From: Choanephora cucurbitarum
Lineage: Eukaryota > Mucoromycota > Mucoromycetes > Mucorales > Choanephoraceae
DNA: 64,000 bases
Assembly: GCA_025331435.1 (NCBI GenBank)
Contig: JAIWNI010000037.1
Location: 62,001-126,000, forward strand
Direction: 5' to 3'
The notes beneath the pieces were generated by a model, which saw only the letters and a program-made list of their open reading frames with translations, did not search any database and was not told the origin of the DNA. Positions 35,583 through 48,221 of this stretch are shown here, piece by piece; position 1 is the first letter of the stretch; each line of letters starts with the position of its first letter. The translations under genes were made by a program, and so were the position numbers.

Positions 35583-37709
35583 TTATTCAGTTGATCTGGG
35601 CATAACAAAACCACCTATCTTTGAATGCAATCGATGAAAAGCACTATGATCATGTTCACCATTTTCTTCTCGATGATGTCCCAGATGGAAATGTTCAGAA
35701 TGGCCCTGGAAGAAATTCTGGTGTTGAGGTGGGGGCTGAGAGAGATCATTCAAGACCTGTCGCTTGTTTTGATGCGATAGATGATAGCCTGCTTGACCAA
35801 ACAACAACTTGGGCACATCCACCAAATAGCCCATGGTACCCTTCACACCCACCTCCTTCTCTGCCTGAATCCAAAAGTTGACTTTGCCTGTCTGTTCATC
35901 ATAATAGCCTGCACAATAGTTTCGCATACCCATCAACTTCTTGTTCTGTCGGTTATTGCCATTAGGTGATTTCTTAAAGATGTTGTACATACGTTCCTCT
36001 GTATTGCCATTGAAAGTGATATAAGACGAGTTTTGGTTGAGGACAGTCAAGAGAGCTTGTGGAGGAGGCACGTTCACGATGGCACTGGAGATGATCTGGA
36101 CCATAAAGAACGGATCGCCTTCTTCCTTTTCCTTCATGTCCTTGGAATACATCTTGCCGGCACCACAACAGTGCACATCGCCACCCAAGAAAGACACACG
36201 GATAGAACGCTCGCGTGCGTACTGTTGTAACCGTTCAATGAACATCTTGCGCTCAGCTTCATGGACACCCGCTGTCCAATGGTCGTTCATGTCGTCCAGT
36301 AACTCAGGATCGCCGTTCCAGACATTGAGTTGGCCACTGATCATGTCTCCCAGGGCACCTGTCTTGCCTGCAATGGTGGCCAAATTGAAACCGGCAGCAC
36401 CGTCCATGAGGTTTTCAAAGAGGGTGAGACGAGGGTAGATGAGAGGCACACCTGTCTGGATAAACAGATGTTTGACGGTAGGTGGTAATTGAGTTGGAAG
36501 GAGGGCAAAGAGACTGTCGTAGGTTGTGCTCTTACAGATGTCATGTTTCGTTCTTTCACCACGACAGTCCAGAGCAACATAACCGATGTCTGGGCCCAAG
36601 GTAGAGATGATTGAATTACAGGTCTCTAAGGTACCTCTGAATAAACCGTGTTGAGGAGCAAGTTCAACAGTGGTATGGTGTTGAAATAAATAATAGAATC
36701 GAGTTGCATTGGCAAATAAAACTATCAAAGAAAAGTCAGTTTGGTCTCGTTTTTTTTTAAACAATCCATGTTACCTTGGAAACATTCAGCATTTTGCATA
36801 TCAGCAGGATAAGAACCATAACCATCAATGATATCCTAAATGTATGGATAAGCACATTGTAGCAACCACTATTTATACACTTACATGATCATCCCACATG
36901 TTCATTGAAGGAATGGTAGCAAAGGCTTTAGCAACCACTGGGTTTTCCTTAAACCCAAAGTTCTTACAATAATTCCAAAAAAAGAACTCCTCAAACCCTT
37001 CCTTCATAAAATCAGGCAACTTCATAGCCAAACGCTTAGCAGGATCCTTCTCGGCCACCCAAGGCTTCATGAATTCTTCCTTGATCAGACGATCTTGATA
37101 GAGTTGATCACCACCACCCAACAAGACATGGAAAGGCATGACTTCATGACGATCAAGTACATCTTGCCATAAGGGCGCTGTCTTCTCACCAAACTTATCC
37201 TTGACCTCTTGAGGAATATCCGAGAAACCATTACAACTATAGAACATGAATCGCATGGACTCATAAAAGGAAGGCAAATGCAACTGGAAGGATTGCTCGG
37301 CCCAGTTGTTGGCAGCGGTACGATAGGTAGCGACCTGAGGACCGTCCAATAAGGGAATGCGTACTTCGTATCGCCAAAAGTGGTATTGACGACGATAACT
37401 GTCGAGCTTCTCGGCCTGGGGTTGAAGTGTGTTGATGAGACGACGAGAGGCGTCTGTCAGTTGAATCTCGACGGGAGGTGGGTGATGGTCGGTACTGACG
37501 ACCAAGATGGAGCCACGCCAGATGCGTGTTCGGTAGTTGATGTCAATGTACCGAAGTAAAGGACCACACACGACTTCTCCAGGTCGATCGTCGTGGTGGA
37601 AATGAGACTGAAGGTTGTTCCAACGTTCACCTATCTGGAGTTGACTAAAACTTTCAGAAAATCCATGGAATGAACTTTGATTCTGTGGTGGTGCACCGTA
37701 ACCTTGCAT
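35583..37709 (-). CDS. PhoD-like phosphatase family protein
   Basis: Three exons (36885-37709, 36775-36835, 35583-36721) give 674 residues. The sequence fits the fungal cytosolic branch of the PhoD-like metallophosphatase family. Metal-binding style motifs come in order: LLGGGDQLYQDRL, MWDDHDIIDGYGSYP (formed across the first splice), and FLGGDVHCCG. Before them lies a beta-rich domain with CGPLLRYIDI and WRGSILVV. The C-terminus is His-, Gln- and Asn-rich. In this branch the substrate is not established, and I infer only a metal-dependent hydrolase fold. There is no signal peptide, so it is probably intracellular. The start is the first ATG (MQGYGAPPQ). Confidence 0.85.
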
Positions 37710-40700
37710 TTCTTAAAAAGAAAAAAAAATAATAATCGAAAATAGAATAGGCACAGCAAGTTTTATATTTTCTGTATTCTAGTAGATGACCAATTAGCCG
37801 CTTACTACAAAGTATAGTTGAAAGACAGAGTCATTTGCCACAAGAATTTCCATTATGGATTGATTTGTGTCACATTGTTCCAGAAAAGGATATCGAGAAG
37901 TTGGTAAATGCCGAGAAATGTGTTAAGGTTATAGACTCATTCGGGTTTATTCTTATTAAAAAAAAGAAAGCTGGACAAATGAAAACAAGAAAGCACTCTA
38001 AGCAAGAAAAATGACTATTCATTTCTTGGATGACCATGACGAAATTTGTACAAGTTATCTATCTTTGTTACAAGAAGTGTGGGACTTGGGCACAAATCAT
38101 CACGTAGTTTCTTTTCTGTTTTACTCAAAAAGAAATTCTAAACAAAGAAAGTGTCTGAATTCCTTTTTGATTTTTATTTATTGACATGTCTCTGGGCGTC
38201 AAATTGAGGTTAGGAAAGGCCGAACCTTTTGGTATAAAGCTTACCTCCCCTTTTATAGCCAAGAGATTGATCATTGGGATACATCATTCGCATTCCAATA
38301 TCAAACTCAGCTCAGTCTGAACGTTTTCTTTATACTCACAGTACCTTTGAAGCCCTCTTTTTGATCTTGTCAAACTTTCTGGCTGTAACCTGATAGATCA
38401 GAGATATAACATTCTTTTCTAGCTAGTTTGGCCCTGAAAGCATGATGATGAAACCAGCGATATGGAAACTATCCAATGGAATTTCATGGTCTCTTTGCTT
38501 GCCAAGACATTTCTGTTTCTTTGTTCTTTACAATGAAAAAGTGTCATTTAAGTTCAATTGGCGTTAGAGTAGCTCTTGTGATTGACAAGAATACGCCATT
38601 CAAAGGTTTCAACAATGAATTAGAAGCAAACAAGAGTGAAGCCTGGGTTGATGAATAAGGTTTCTAAGAGAAAAAAAAAAGTACACCAATTACTCGAAAA
38701 AGACTGCACACTTGGAGGAGAAGAATAACTCAAAAGAGAAAGAAATCCAAATTGCACATTTGGAATTTATTTTGACAATTGAGTTTCTCGACGGAATTGG
38801 TTGAGGCACGCGAATACAAAACAGAATTGTCAATGTTGACAAAAATGTGATTCATGCTCTCTGAGCCGCGCTTTATTTCTCCCTTCATATGTTTCTAAAA
38901 TACAATTCTCTTTTTTTTTTTCTTCTGAGCAATGAGAAAATAGATGATACTGTATAGGCTTCTTCATTGCTGCTTTGATCCAATGTACTACTGTTGACGG
39001 TCTAAGAACTGTTTGAGCATGAGCAGGTAAAACAGTCATAGTTTGTTCATGATACGTGCCCTAGAGATTTATTAAGGAGAAAAGGGGACTGAATCAGATT
39101 TTGTTGATATATGCAAAAAACCAAGTATGGCTCAGAGAGCTCATCAGAAGTCGAATGTCTGTAGTTGTTAGTAGATGACAAGCTACTGGCCGATTAATGT
39201 CAAAAGTGCTTAACACAAAAACTGTTGTAATGAACCTGCTTGTTCTTTACAAAATCTTGCAAACCCTTTCTTTATATGTAATCTTTGGATTAATATGAGC
39301 ACTTGTATGTTATGTACAGTCCGCTTCAAGGCCCACATTCGATTCAATGGCTGAAAACGACAGCTTTTTGAACTAGCTTTTTGTATTGACATCAAGCTAA
39401 TTGATATGTAGGCTACCATAAGGAAAAGCTGAGCGAGGTAATAAAAACATGCTTCGAATGTGTATGATAAAAAGAGTGCTACAAAACACAATTCATACCG
39501 ATAGTTCTTTTCGCCTGATAGTTTATTACCTGCCAGCACATATTGAAATCTCTTAGCAAGCCACTAACTGGGATTGAGATTTCTTTAGTTATCAGGAAAT
39601 ACAAGCATTCGCCATTCAATACATCGTTATTTGCCCAAGTGACAGTAGCATGTCTACTGTAGATGTGTGTACTTTGCATATACAACTATTATTGTCTGTC
39701 AATCTTTTTTTTTTCCTAGCCTATGTATATTCTGTCTCGAACACTAAAGGCAACTTTTTTTCTTTAGAAAAAAACAAAAGAGTAAGAGATCAAGAGGATG
39801 GGCAGTGTTAGACAACAAGTGTACTACAGGATATTTGGTAGATTGTTCTTTAAGAAAAAGAAAAAAAAAAGGTAAAGCAATCATAATGTTACCACTAGTA
39901 TGTTCTCTCTATTTTTTTTTTTTTTGAATAGGTGAGTAATTAAGCAAATGTCTTTATGTATTTACTGCCTCTTTTTTTTTTCTTCAGTCAATTCTTTTCT
40001 TCTCTCATTTTTCCATTTTTGGAAAATACCTTATTACATACAAAGTAAGCATTCTTACTTTCTTCCCAGATATATTTCTATTCCATTTGTTTAGAATATA
40101 TATCTACTATATGCTTTACTGATTCGCGTTCAATTCTTTTTACTTCTGGCCTTTTCCAAAAAAGAAAAAATAGAATTCATGTTGCGTGAAAGAGAAAAAA
40201 GCAGGGTTGTGTAACATAAGAAAACTTTACTCATGCAAAACTCAGAACAAATCTATAATTATTGGGTGTTTCATTTTGCTGTCTCAAAAATGTATGCTAG
40301 AAACTATCCTTGAGCAAGAATTCATAATGAATACTAGAGTGAAGGACAAGGAGTACGTTGCGGTTACTGTAAACCCTGAAAGGCTCAGTAAGAAAAAAAA
40401 AGACAAGAGAGATGGGATCATATTTACATGCTTTGTAACTGACTTTCAAATATATTTGCCATTCTTCCCAACAAAGAAAGCAAGACAACACGATCGAGAC
40501 CGATAAAAGGAAGAATAGGTCAATTGAGAGGCTGCTCATTTAGATGATCAACTAGTTGAAGAGGGATAGAGAACAAGAATAAAAAGCAAACATCAGTAAG
40601 GTGTATCCTACTTTATCACCTTTTGATTGAAAACTTATTTTGAAGAGGGTGCTCAGTAGTGAAAAGAGTACCTCTGTTTTGATTAGCGAACTTTATTTTT

Positions 40701-40730
40701 TAGCTTTAATGGATAGATTCATAAAAACAA
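37710..40730. other. 3-kb spacer with an orphan open frame
   Basis: No intact conserved gene. The left end holds the PhoD-like gene's promoter, and right beside it an open frame without start at 37790-38014 (listed). A 60-codon ATG frame at 38476-38658 and several hydrophobic or Lys-rich frames farther right (39210-39539 minus, 40186-40506 plus) lack motifs and may be chance. Confidence 0.5.
37790..38014 (+). pseudogene. Orphan open frame without start codon (gene fragment?)
   Basis: Seventy-four codons between an upstream TGA and a TGA at 38012-38014. The first 50 residues look like folded protein (SRLLQSIVERQSHLP, PLWIDLCHIVPEKDIEKLV, KVIDSFGFILI), and the end is Lys-rich. There is no ATG before the Lys-rich part, and the PhoD-like gene starts only 80 nt away on the other strand. 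It could be the last exon of a lost or relocated gene. Family not recognised. Confidence 0.4.
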
Positions 40731-43700
40731 TTATCCTTCTGAGCTCGCACCTGGTTGGGCTGGCCATGCAGGCTTTTCAGATCCATCAAATTCACCGTAA
40801 AAGCGATTAGATTCAACTACTCGATGCTTTGTTCCACCAATAGGTGCATCGCATTCTGGACACTTGGATATTTCTGTTGCTCCACCACAATCACCTACAT
40901 AATAAGGATGCTGATTCTCACAGACAAACCAACGACCACCCACAATATTATAGACACGATGATGTCGAGTTTCATCGTTCATGGCATTGATAATCTGCTC
41001 GCGCTCATGATGTGTTAGTTTTTGTCGATCTTTTTCCATACGAATTTTGATTGCATTAACAAGAGCTATTTCTATCTTGATATACTTGCTGTAACGAAGC
41101 GCTGTGTAAATAGGCTTCTGACATTCAGGACACTGCCAGAGCTTGATAGCTGTATGTTCACCATTCTTGGCTTGTGTCTCAAAGTAAGCATCCAAGGCTT
41201 CTACAGCAAACACACAACCACATTCAGGAAGTTGATAAATTTTTTCATCCTCTTCGAATTCATACAAGTGTCGTAATGTAATTGAACATTTCAATTGATT
41301 TTCACATATCATACAAGGAGGACAGTTTTCTCCACAAAGACCACTACACTTGTGACTGAATAGAACGTTAGCATCCAATCTTTTTCTTTCTCTTTTGATA
41401 GGTCATTGCATGAGACTTACCCGCAACTTAGTTTTATACGACAAGGTGCTTCACAAGGTGGACGGTCACATATCTCAAAGCATTTCTTTGTACACTTATA
41501 ATGTGCACATCGGTAAGGGCATTCACTGATACAACGAATACAATCTTTATAACATTCTCTACTACACTTGTAACCATGAGAGCATGTGTAATTACACTTT
41601 TCAATACAACGTTCTGTATGTTGATCAGGATTAGCACAACCTATATAGCTGATGTGAGTACATTCATCTAATCATATGTTTTTCTCGCTTTTCTCTTTTA
41701 CCTTTAGCACACATATGACCACATATAAGTTGCTTTGGGCAACTAGCTGTACATTCACTTCTACTATGTGAATGCAACATGCCACACAGCTCTTTACATT
41801 TATGCCCGCATTCTAATGATTCTTTACAAGGTTCAGCACAAATCGTTTCCACTCCACAATGACTCATAGCAGTGTGTCCACATGCCAAAGTAACAGACTG
41901 CTTGACATCACATTTGAGTTTATCCAAATTCTTTTGATGAGCTAGATAACATTCGATTTGTTTGGTGTGCCCACAAGGTAATTCGACTTTTACAATCTCA
42001 TGGCATTTCACTTGCTGTCGATTGTTTTGATTTCCTTGTAACCTATGGCACAAGTTTGCTTGCTTATGACCACAGGGCAAGACGACTTCAATCTCTTCTG
42101 TACAAGGTGGACAAATGCCTTCTTTAGTACATTCATAGCATTTTCTGCGACAAGCATGTGCACAGCCTGTTGGACGAAGACGGTTACAAGGTTCGTGGCA
42201 AATGACTTCACTATGGCTCAAGAAATGACATTCTTCTTTACAGACATGGCCATCATTCATCAATGTCCCACAAGGATTTTGACAACCACCGTTCTTCATC
42301 ATCAAGAAGTCCTTCCAGTGCTTAGCATTGATGGTATCACCATGTGTGTGACACGTCAGACGAATCGAATGGCTATACAGTCCACGCTCTTGCATATATT
42401 TGGCAAATTCTTTCCATTGAGGATGAACTCCATCCACATCTGGTTGACCAACAACAAAGAGACCATATTTGGCTCGTGTAAGTGCATGCGATACGTTGTC
42501 AATTGTATTATGAGAATGGCCTGGCGTGGCGGTTGATAAGATCGTAAAGGAGTTTTGACGGCCGAGATATTGATCTACTGTCTCTACTGCAATGTTTTTG
42601 ATATTGCTAACAAAACATGTACGTTTTGGTATTTCTTCTTTCAAGATGGCACGGATCAATGACTTCTGAAGGTTACTGATGGTTAAGATAGCAATATCAG
42701 GAGATGGATAAGGTTGTTGACTAAGATAAGTACCAAAGGAAGCAACAAATCGAGCTTCATCCACTTGTGCATTCGTTACTTCTGTCATCAACATACGAGA
42801 ATAATAGGCATGAGCGAAATGATCGTCACGCTGATTATATTGATGAGGCTTGTAGTGAACGTATAACGCACGTTGTGTAATACCATAAAGAGCTTCCTTG
42901 GCAGGATACTTACCATCCACCAGATTTTCATCGCGTGAAGCCAGAGGCGCTGTAATCAACAAGGAGTTTGCACCATTCTTCTTTCTGGCATTGAATTGAG
43001 AGACCACACTAGCAACTTCAGAATGCATGCGCCATTGTTCTTCTAAATGAGCTTTCTCAATGTTGGTTAACTTCCATCGTTCAAACAAAGATATATCCAA
43101 TTGATGTGGCTCCCCAGCCAATGCATCATTGTTGATACGAGGCTTTTTAAGGCAATCGCTGGTGCCTAACAAAATAACGTGTTCTGTACGAGGACCAAGT
43201 ACGATAGAAGACACAGTGGATTCCAAGATCTCAGAGGCTTCATCGACAATGACAGAACGGGGCCAAAGATTGGCTAGGAATTCGCGATGAGCACTAGCGA
43301 AATCAGCTGTCATACCAATGATTCGATTAAAGCGACAGAGCGAGAGCCACTTTTGAATCAGATTATCATCGTGTGCCTGAGCTGCCTTGACTTGCTCTTG
43401 CATCACATGTTGAATCTCTTTATCGATAAAGCTAACCATGACACTCACTAAGCCTTCAATTAACTTGGTTTTCTCTTCTTCTGAGATGGTCCAGATACGG
43501 TCTGCAGGTACCTTCTTCCATTCATTCATCAGAGCTGTACGTATATGGGAACCTGATTGATTCTCTGAGCTCTCAAATGGCCAACGAGTAGCGCTAGTGA
43601 TGGGTAAGATAGGGAGGGACATATTGGCCACACTAGCAAATCGGTTCTTGACCAAGTGATGATCCATCAGGGGCAATAGACCTCGACCTGCACGCTTGAC

Positions 43701-46700
43701 ATAAGCACTTTCCATCTGCCATTGAAGACTCTTGAAAAAGCTGTGACGTGGTTTGGCTACACTATCAAATGTCTTGCTCTTCTTATCATGGCTAGCCCAA
43801 GAAGACCAGATAGCGATGTCAGATATGTAACTGCTGGCACCATAGGCCTTGACAAATCCCTTTTCAAGCATCTGACGATGACTAGGAGGTATAGAGGTAG
43901 ATAAGATAGAGGGATCATGATCAGCAATCTGAGCACGTAAGTTTAAGAGTGCGTTCAGATGAGCCTGATTTCGAGCTAGCTGGCGTTCCAAGTGTTGGTG
44001 TTGACGATAGTTGGGGTCGGATACAGACAAGGTGGCCTGACGAGTAATTTGCTTGTCTACCAAATTATCCTTATGTAGTTCACCACCGAATCGAACAATG
44101 TTGGGAATGGTCGAGACAACATTAGACAAGATATCATCCAAAGAGGATTGGGATTTAGCAATCACAAGTACAGGTTGATGAAACTGTCCAGCAGTCAGAG
44201 CATTGCTTAACAATTGAGCTAATTTAGAGGCCAAGAAGGTTTTTCCTGTACCTGGTGCACCTGAAATGATAGCAATACGATGAGTCAGGGCAAACTTGAC
44301 TGATTTCAGTTGACTAGGTGAAAGACAATAAAGAGAGGGAAGTTTGGATGAAATGTCTCGTACTTGAGGTGGATGACTGGGCCATGAATCAGTGCCTGGA
44401 CAAGCGCGATGGTTTGTATTTGTCCTGGTCATAATACAAGAAACATCTATTTCTGCATTTCCTATATAATCAGGTATGGCATCTGCATTAGATTCAATAG
44501 CTGAATTTGCATATCTCTCTTCCCAGGCCTTCATCTGCTCAGATGACAATATGTTGGTAGCTGCTATCAAACGAGGTGTAAGCACAAACGAAAATTTCTT
44601 GATGTCCAGATTGTAACAGCTTTCGTATAGCCATTCCAAGGTAGATAATGTACTGGCTGCATTGATAGGCGAGGTAATCAGAGTATAGCGCTTGCTCCAG
44701 TTTAGTTTGGACAAATCGTTTTTATTGATATGGATTGAGACAATACGCAATGGTTGGCCTAGTGCATTATGTCGCATACTTGCTCGAATGGCCTGTCCCA
44801 TCAAAGCTTTGTCGGCTACTGACTTAATAGAGGGCCTTCGTTGTGATTTGCTGGTCAGGTCTCTCTCAGGCAATAGGAAGACCAGATAACCCTCTTGAAA
44901 GTCCAGCATGGGATTATCTGTTGCATGAACATGTCCAAGTTGAAAGACGACAGCAGGTTCAGATGAACTGGCCAGCAGCGTTAGTGCTTTAGGGGATGCA
45001 TGTTGATATTCTGAATAATGTTGGTCGCTGCTCTCTCTAAACAAGTTGTTCATCACCTTCTTGGCTGGGCCTATCATCTCTTCTCTCAACAACAAGAACT
45101 GTGCCACAAAGTAATCTGATATATTGTCAGACCAAGCCGGATTAGTTTGGTTGGTAATGATTTTGCCATGTTGATCTTGGTATTCTTTCAGTAAGTTAAC
45201 TTGCTCTGAGACTTCTGTGATCACCAAACTAGCATTTGGAATCAAAGGCAAGTCTTGGCTTGGTGCGTCGTCCCAGAGGTTGTCGGCTGATTTGTCTGAA
45301 GCAGTGATAGTCTTTAGTTTATAAAGATACTTGAGTAAATTCTCTCGTGTGTCTGATGCGATTGATTTGCTCATTCTCTGATACATTGATAAATAATCTG
45401 ACACTGGGAGTTCTGGTGCTAACTTTGGCTCATGGTAGGACAAGGCCATACTGAACTGGAGTAATCCTTCAAGTTCTGTGGGCATATAGGCATAAGCCTG
45501 TGTATAGTGTATTAAGCGAGCCTTGAACAAACCCCATACCTCTTTGATCTTACGGGCTATTTCAGAATGTGCCTTATGATGAATTTCATGCTCCATCGCA
45601 ATCGCCAGTACGTCAACCAACAAGGAGAAATTACGCATGGAAAACTCAGGAAGGCGATGATGTAAAAGATGACCAACTCTCTTTTGAAATTCAATCAGTG
45701 TACTCTTTTGATCATGATTCTCCAGAAATGAAATCAAGTAAAGACCTGATTCCATATCTCGTTCATCATGCAGCATCATACCATTGGGATGAGCAATGCC
45801 ATCAGGAAGACTAGGGACCATAAGAGCGGCAGTGATAGGAGCTGGATTGCTACTATTGGGATTCGCTGCAAAGCCATTAGCCATAGGCAAGTAAGGATAA
45901 CCTGAAGGCATCACTACTAAAGGTGCCATGTGTGGTACTTGAGGGGAGATATGATGAAGTTGATTTTTTGCACGCCATTCTGTAGTCTGAGTGAAAGAGG
46001 TAGTATGGGTATCAAACGGCACGGTGCTGTTTTCTATAGCCCAGGCAGGTGTCTTTTGTTTAGCTACAGAGGCATAACTTTGTTGTTCATCAGTTGGATG
46101 CATTGGGGCGGGTGCTGATATATCATTTTTGATGTGAGATTCAGATGAATTAGAACTGTCAGTAGTAGAGGCGAAGAAATCCCCAGGTGCAAGCCAATCT
46201 GCACGCTTTTTGGCACGAGCACCAGACTCCAATTCCAAATCGACACCTTCTCCCCAAGAGTTGATAGCTTCTGACTTGATATCTTCAAAACTTCCTGCAC
46301 CAGGCATGCGTTTCGTGAATTGAATGGAGTCTATAGTCTGTTCTCTTGATCGTGGTTGTCGATGATTAGGCGACTGCTGAGTCTTTTGCTGTGGGCTAGT
46401 ATGATTGAATGATATAGATTCAGCTGCCCACGCTGGGTCTGCTGAAATTATGCTTGATACTGATTGTGTCTCACTTCGATGATTGTTGTCTGACTCTTTT
46501 GTTGAAGCATGAGATTTTTCGTTTGGGGTATAGTGACTGTATGTTTGAGTGCAGATAAAATAAGTGAAATGGTAATGGTTTAAACAATAGACACTTACGA
46601 GCTATTACTTTGTATAGAATTGCGTTTCTCATTTCCGTTTGCCTTTATAGTTGAATCTGATGTCAATCTAAAACAGTACAATCAGTTCATGTCAATTCTC

Positions 46701-46958
46701 ATTACACTTTTGTTTTCTTTTTCTAGTGCTTTTTTTTTTCAACAATTTTTATCTAGTTTGATCTACATACGTCTCATTAGGTGAAGCTGTAGTTGGCTTC
46801 TTGCGAGTAATTTTTGGTCTTGGAGGCACCAAGTGATCCATGCTGACAACACCAGAGTGCTGGGTCGGTGTTTCCACTTTTCGTTTTTGGCTGTCCAAGT
46901 CATAAATAGTAGACCTCGCTTTGACAACCTCTTTGAACTGTGCAAACGATTTGGACAT
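40731..46958 (-). CDS. ZNFX1/Hrr1-like SF1 helicase with NFX1 zinc fingers and RZ finger
   Basis: Five exons (46771-46958, 46599-46667, 41702-46536, 41421-41640, 40731-41355) encode 1978 residues. The N-terminal 300 residues are disordered. A helical domain follows, then a split superfamily 1 helicase with Walker A GAPGTGKT (near residue 846), Walker B VDEASE (near 1184) and later helicase motifs (VETVDQYLGRQ; VSHALTRAKYGLFVVG). The last third has repeated NFX1-type Cys/His motifs (LPCGHKQ, LPCGHTK, LACGHTA, LECGHKC, LSCGHKC). It ends in an RZ-type finger (WFVCENQHPYYVGDCGG...CPEC). Related proteins (animal ZNFX1, fission-yeast Hrr1) act with RNA-dependent RNA polymerase and Argonaute in small-RNA silencing, so that is the inferred role. 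The 4.8-kb third exon is open throughout. Confidence 0.92.
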
Positions 46959-48221
46959 GAGTACAGCCAGAAAAGAGTGAGTGAGAGAGAACGGAAAAAA
47001 AAGGACCTTTTTGGTTTTTTTGTGACAAGCAAAGAAATCTGCAGGAATCAAAAAAAAATAAGAATGAGGCAACTGAACAAAAGTATCACAGTAGAATGAA
47101 TCTGCTTGATGATTATAGAGCAACGTAAAAGGTAAATGCATAAGCTGTTGTTTTCGAATGAAAGAAGAATAAAAAAAAAGCAGTAAGATGAAGGTGCTTC
47201 ATTCTATAACATTGAAAACACTGCTATTTAAGCTATCTGTAGATTTTTATTCTTTCAAGTAAAGGAATTCCATTACAAACATCTTCTTTTCATTGGAAAG
47301 AAGTAGTAGAAGAACAGAAAGGGAGTATTCAAGCTACACTGAGAGATATGTAAAGGCGACATAGTTTATGAAGACTATTTCAACTGCATAGCATTTTCTT
47401 GTTGATGCTTTGTTCTGAGGTTCAAATTTGCATGAATAAATCAAGAAACCATCTGATCTTTTCTTGTCTTTTTTTCTTAAGTGTACTAAACAAGACACCA
47501 TCTTTTTTTCTTTCTTTTTATCCACTCACCTTGCAATATCTAACAGGCCGTTGCTAATGGGAGAAACTGTGGCTGTGTAGGCAGTATATGTTGAGAACAC
47601 CAAAACCATACACTTCTAAACAAAAACACGATAGTTTAAAATTATCACCTGAGCTCTTATTCCCTTTTGCAAAATTGAAAATGTGATACTAGTATTGCTG
47701 GCTAGTTCTTGGTAGCAAAATAGGTATAGGCATACTCTTTAATTTCTTTATGTAAACAACAGAAGAGGTAAAATATAGCTTAGATAGAGATAGGAAATTC
47801 AAGCAACCGAAACATCATGTTACAGTCATTCAGACAGATAAGCCTTTCACATGCCTTATCAAAACAACCCTTTTTTCCTACTTCCTCTTTTTTCTTCTTA
47901 CTATTTCTGATTTTCTGTCTATTTGTTTACACTATAGAATCACTCTATTAGACAGCATGATAGCGTATATTTACTATGGCAGTAATCATCCCTAAACTAA
48001 AATAAGAGAGAGAGATATGCAAAGTACATAAACTCAGCTTGACAGTGACACAGATCTTGGTCCCGTGCTTGCATTGTTTATCCATTCGATCTTTTAAAGA
48101 GACAGAAACAGAGAGAAAAAGCTCATACACACCTATTTTTCTCTTCCCCCTCTTTTTTTCTCTTTCTCTCTCTTTACCTTTTGATTTCTACCAAAAAAAA
48201 GAAAAGATATATTTCCAATGA
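46959..48221. other. Divergent promoter between the ZNFX1-like gene and GTR2
   Basis: 1.26 kb with C/T-rich and A-rich tracts. No conserved reading frame. It must contain the promoters and 5' UTRs of both flanking genes. Confidence 0.55.

Noticed and set aside
39210..39539. 109-codon hydrophobic minus-strand frame
   Set aside because: No motif, no promoter or splice context, in AT-rich spacer where such frames occur by chance.
40186..40506. 106-codon Lys-rich plus-strand frame
   Set aside because: Composition mirrors the local A-rich DNA, and an equally long frame lies on the other strand.
41356..41420. Shorter last intron of the ZNFX1-like gene, leaving the 40731-41378 frame starting with TTG
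   Set aside because: The acceptor at 41356 creates a perfect LSCGHKCSGLC zinc-finger repeat across the junction.
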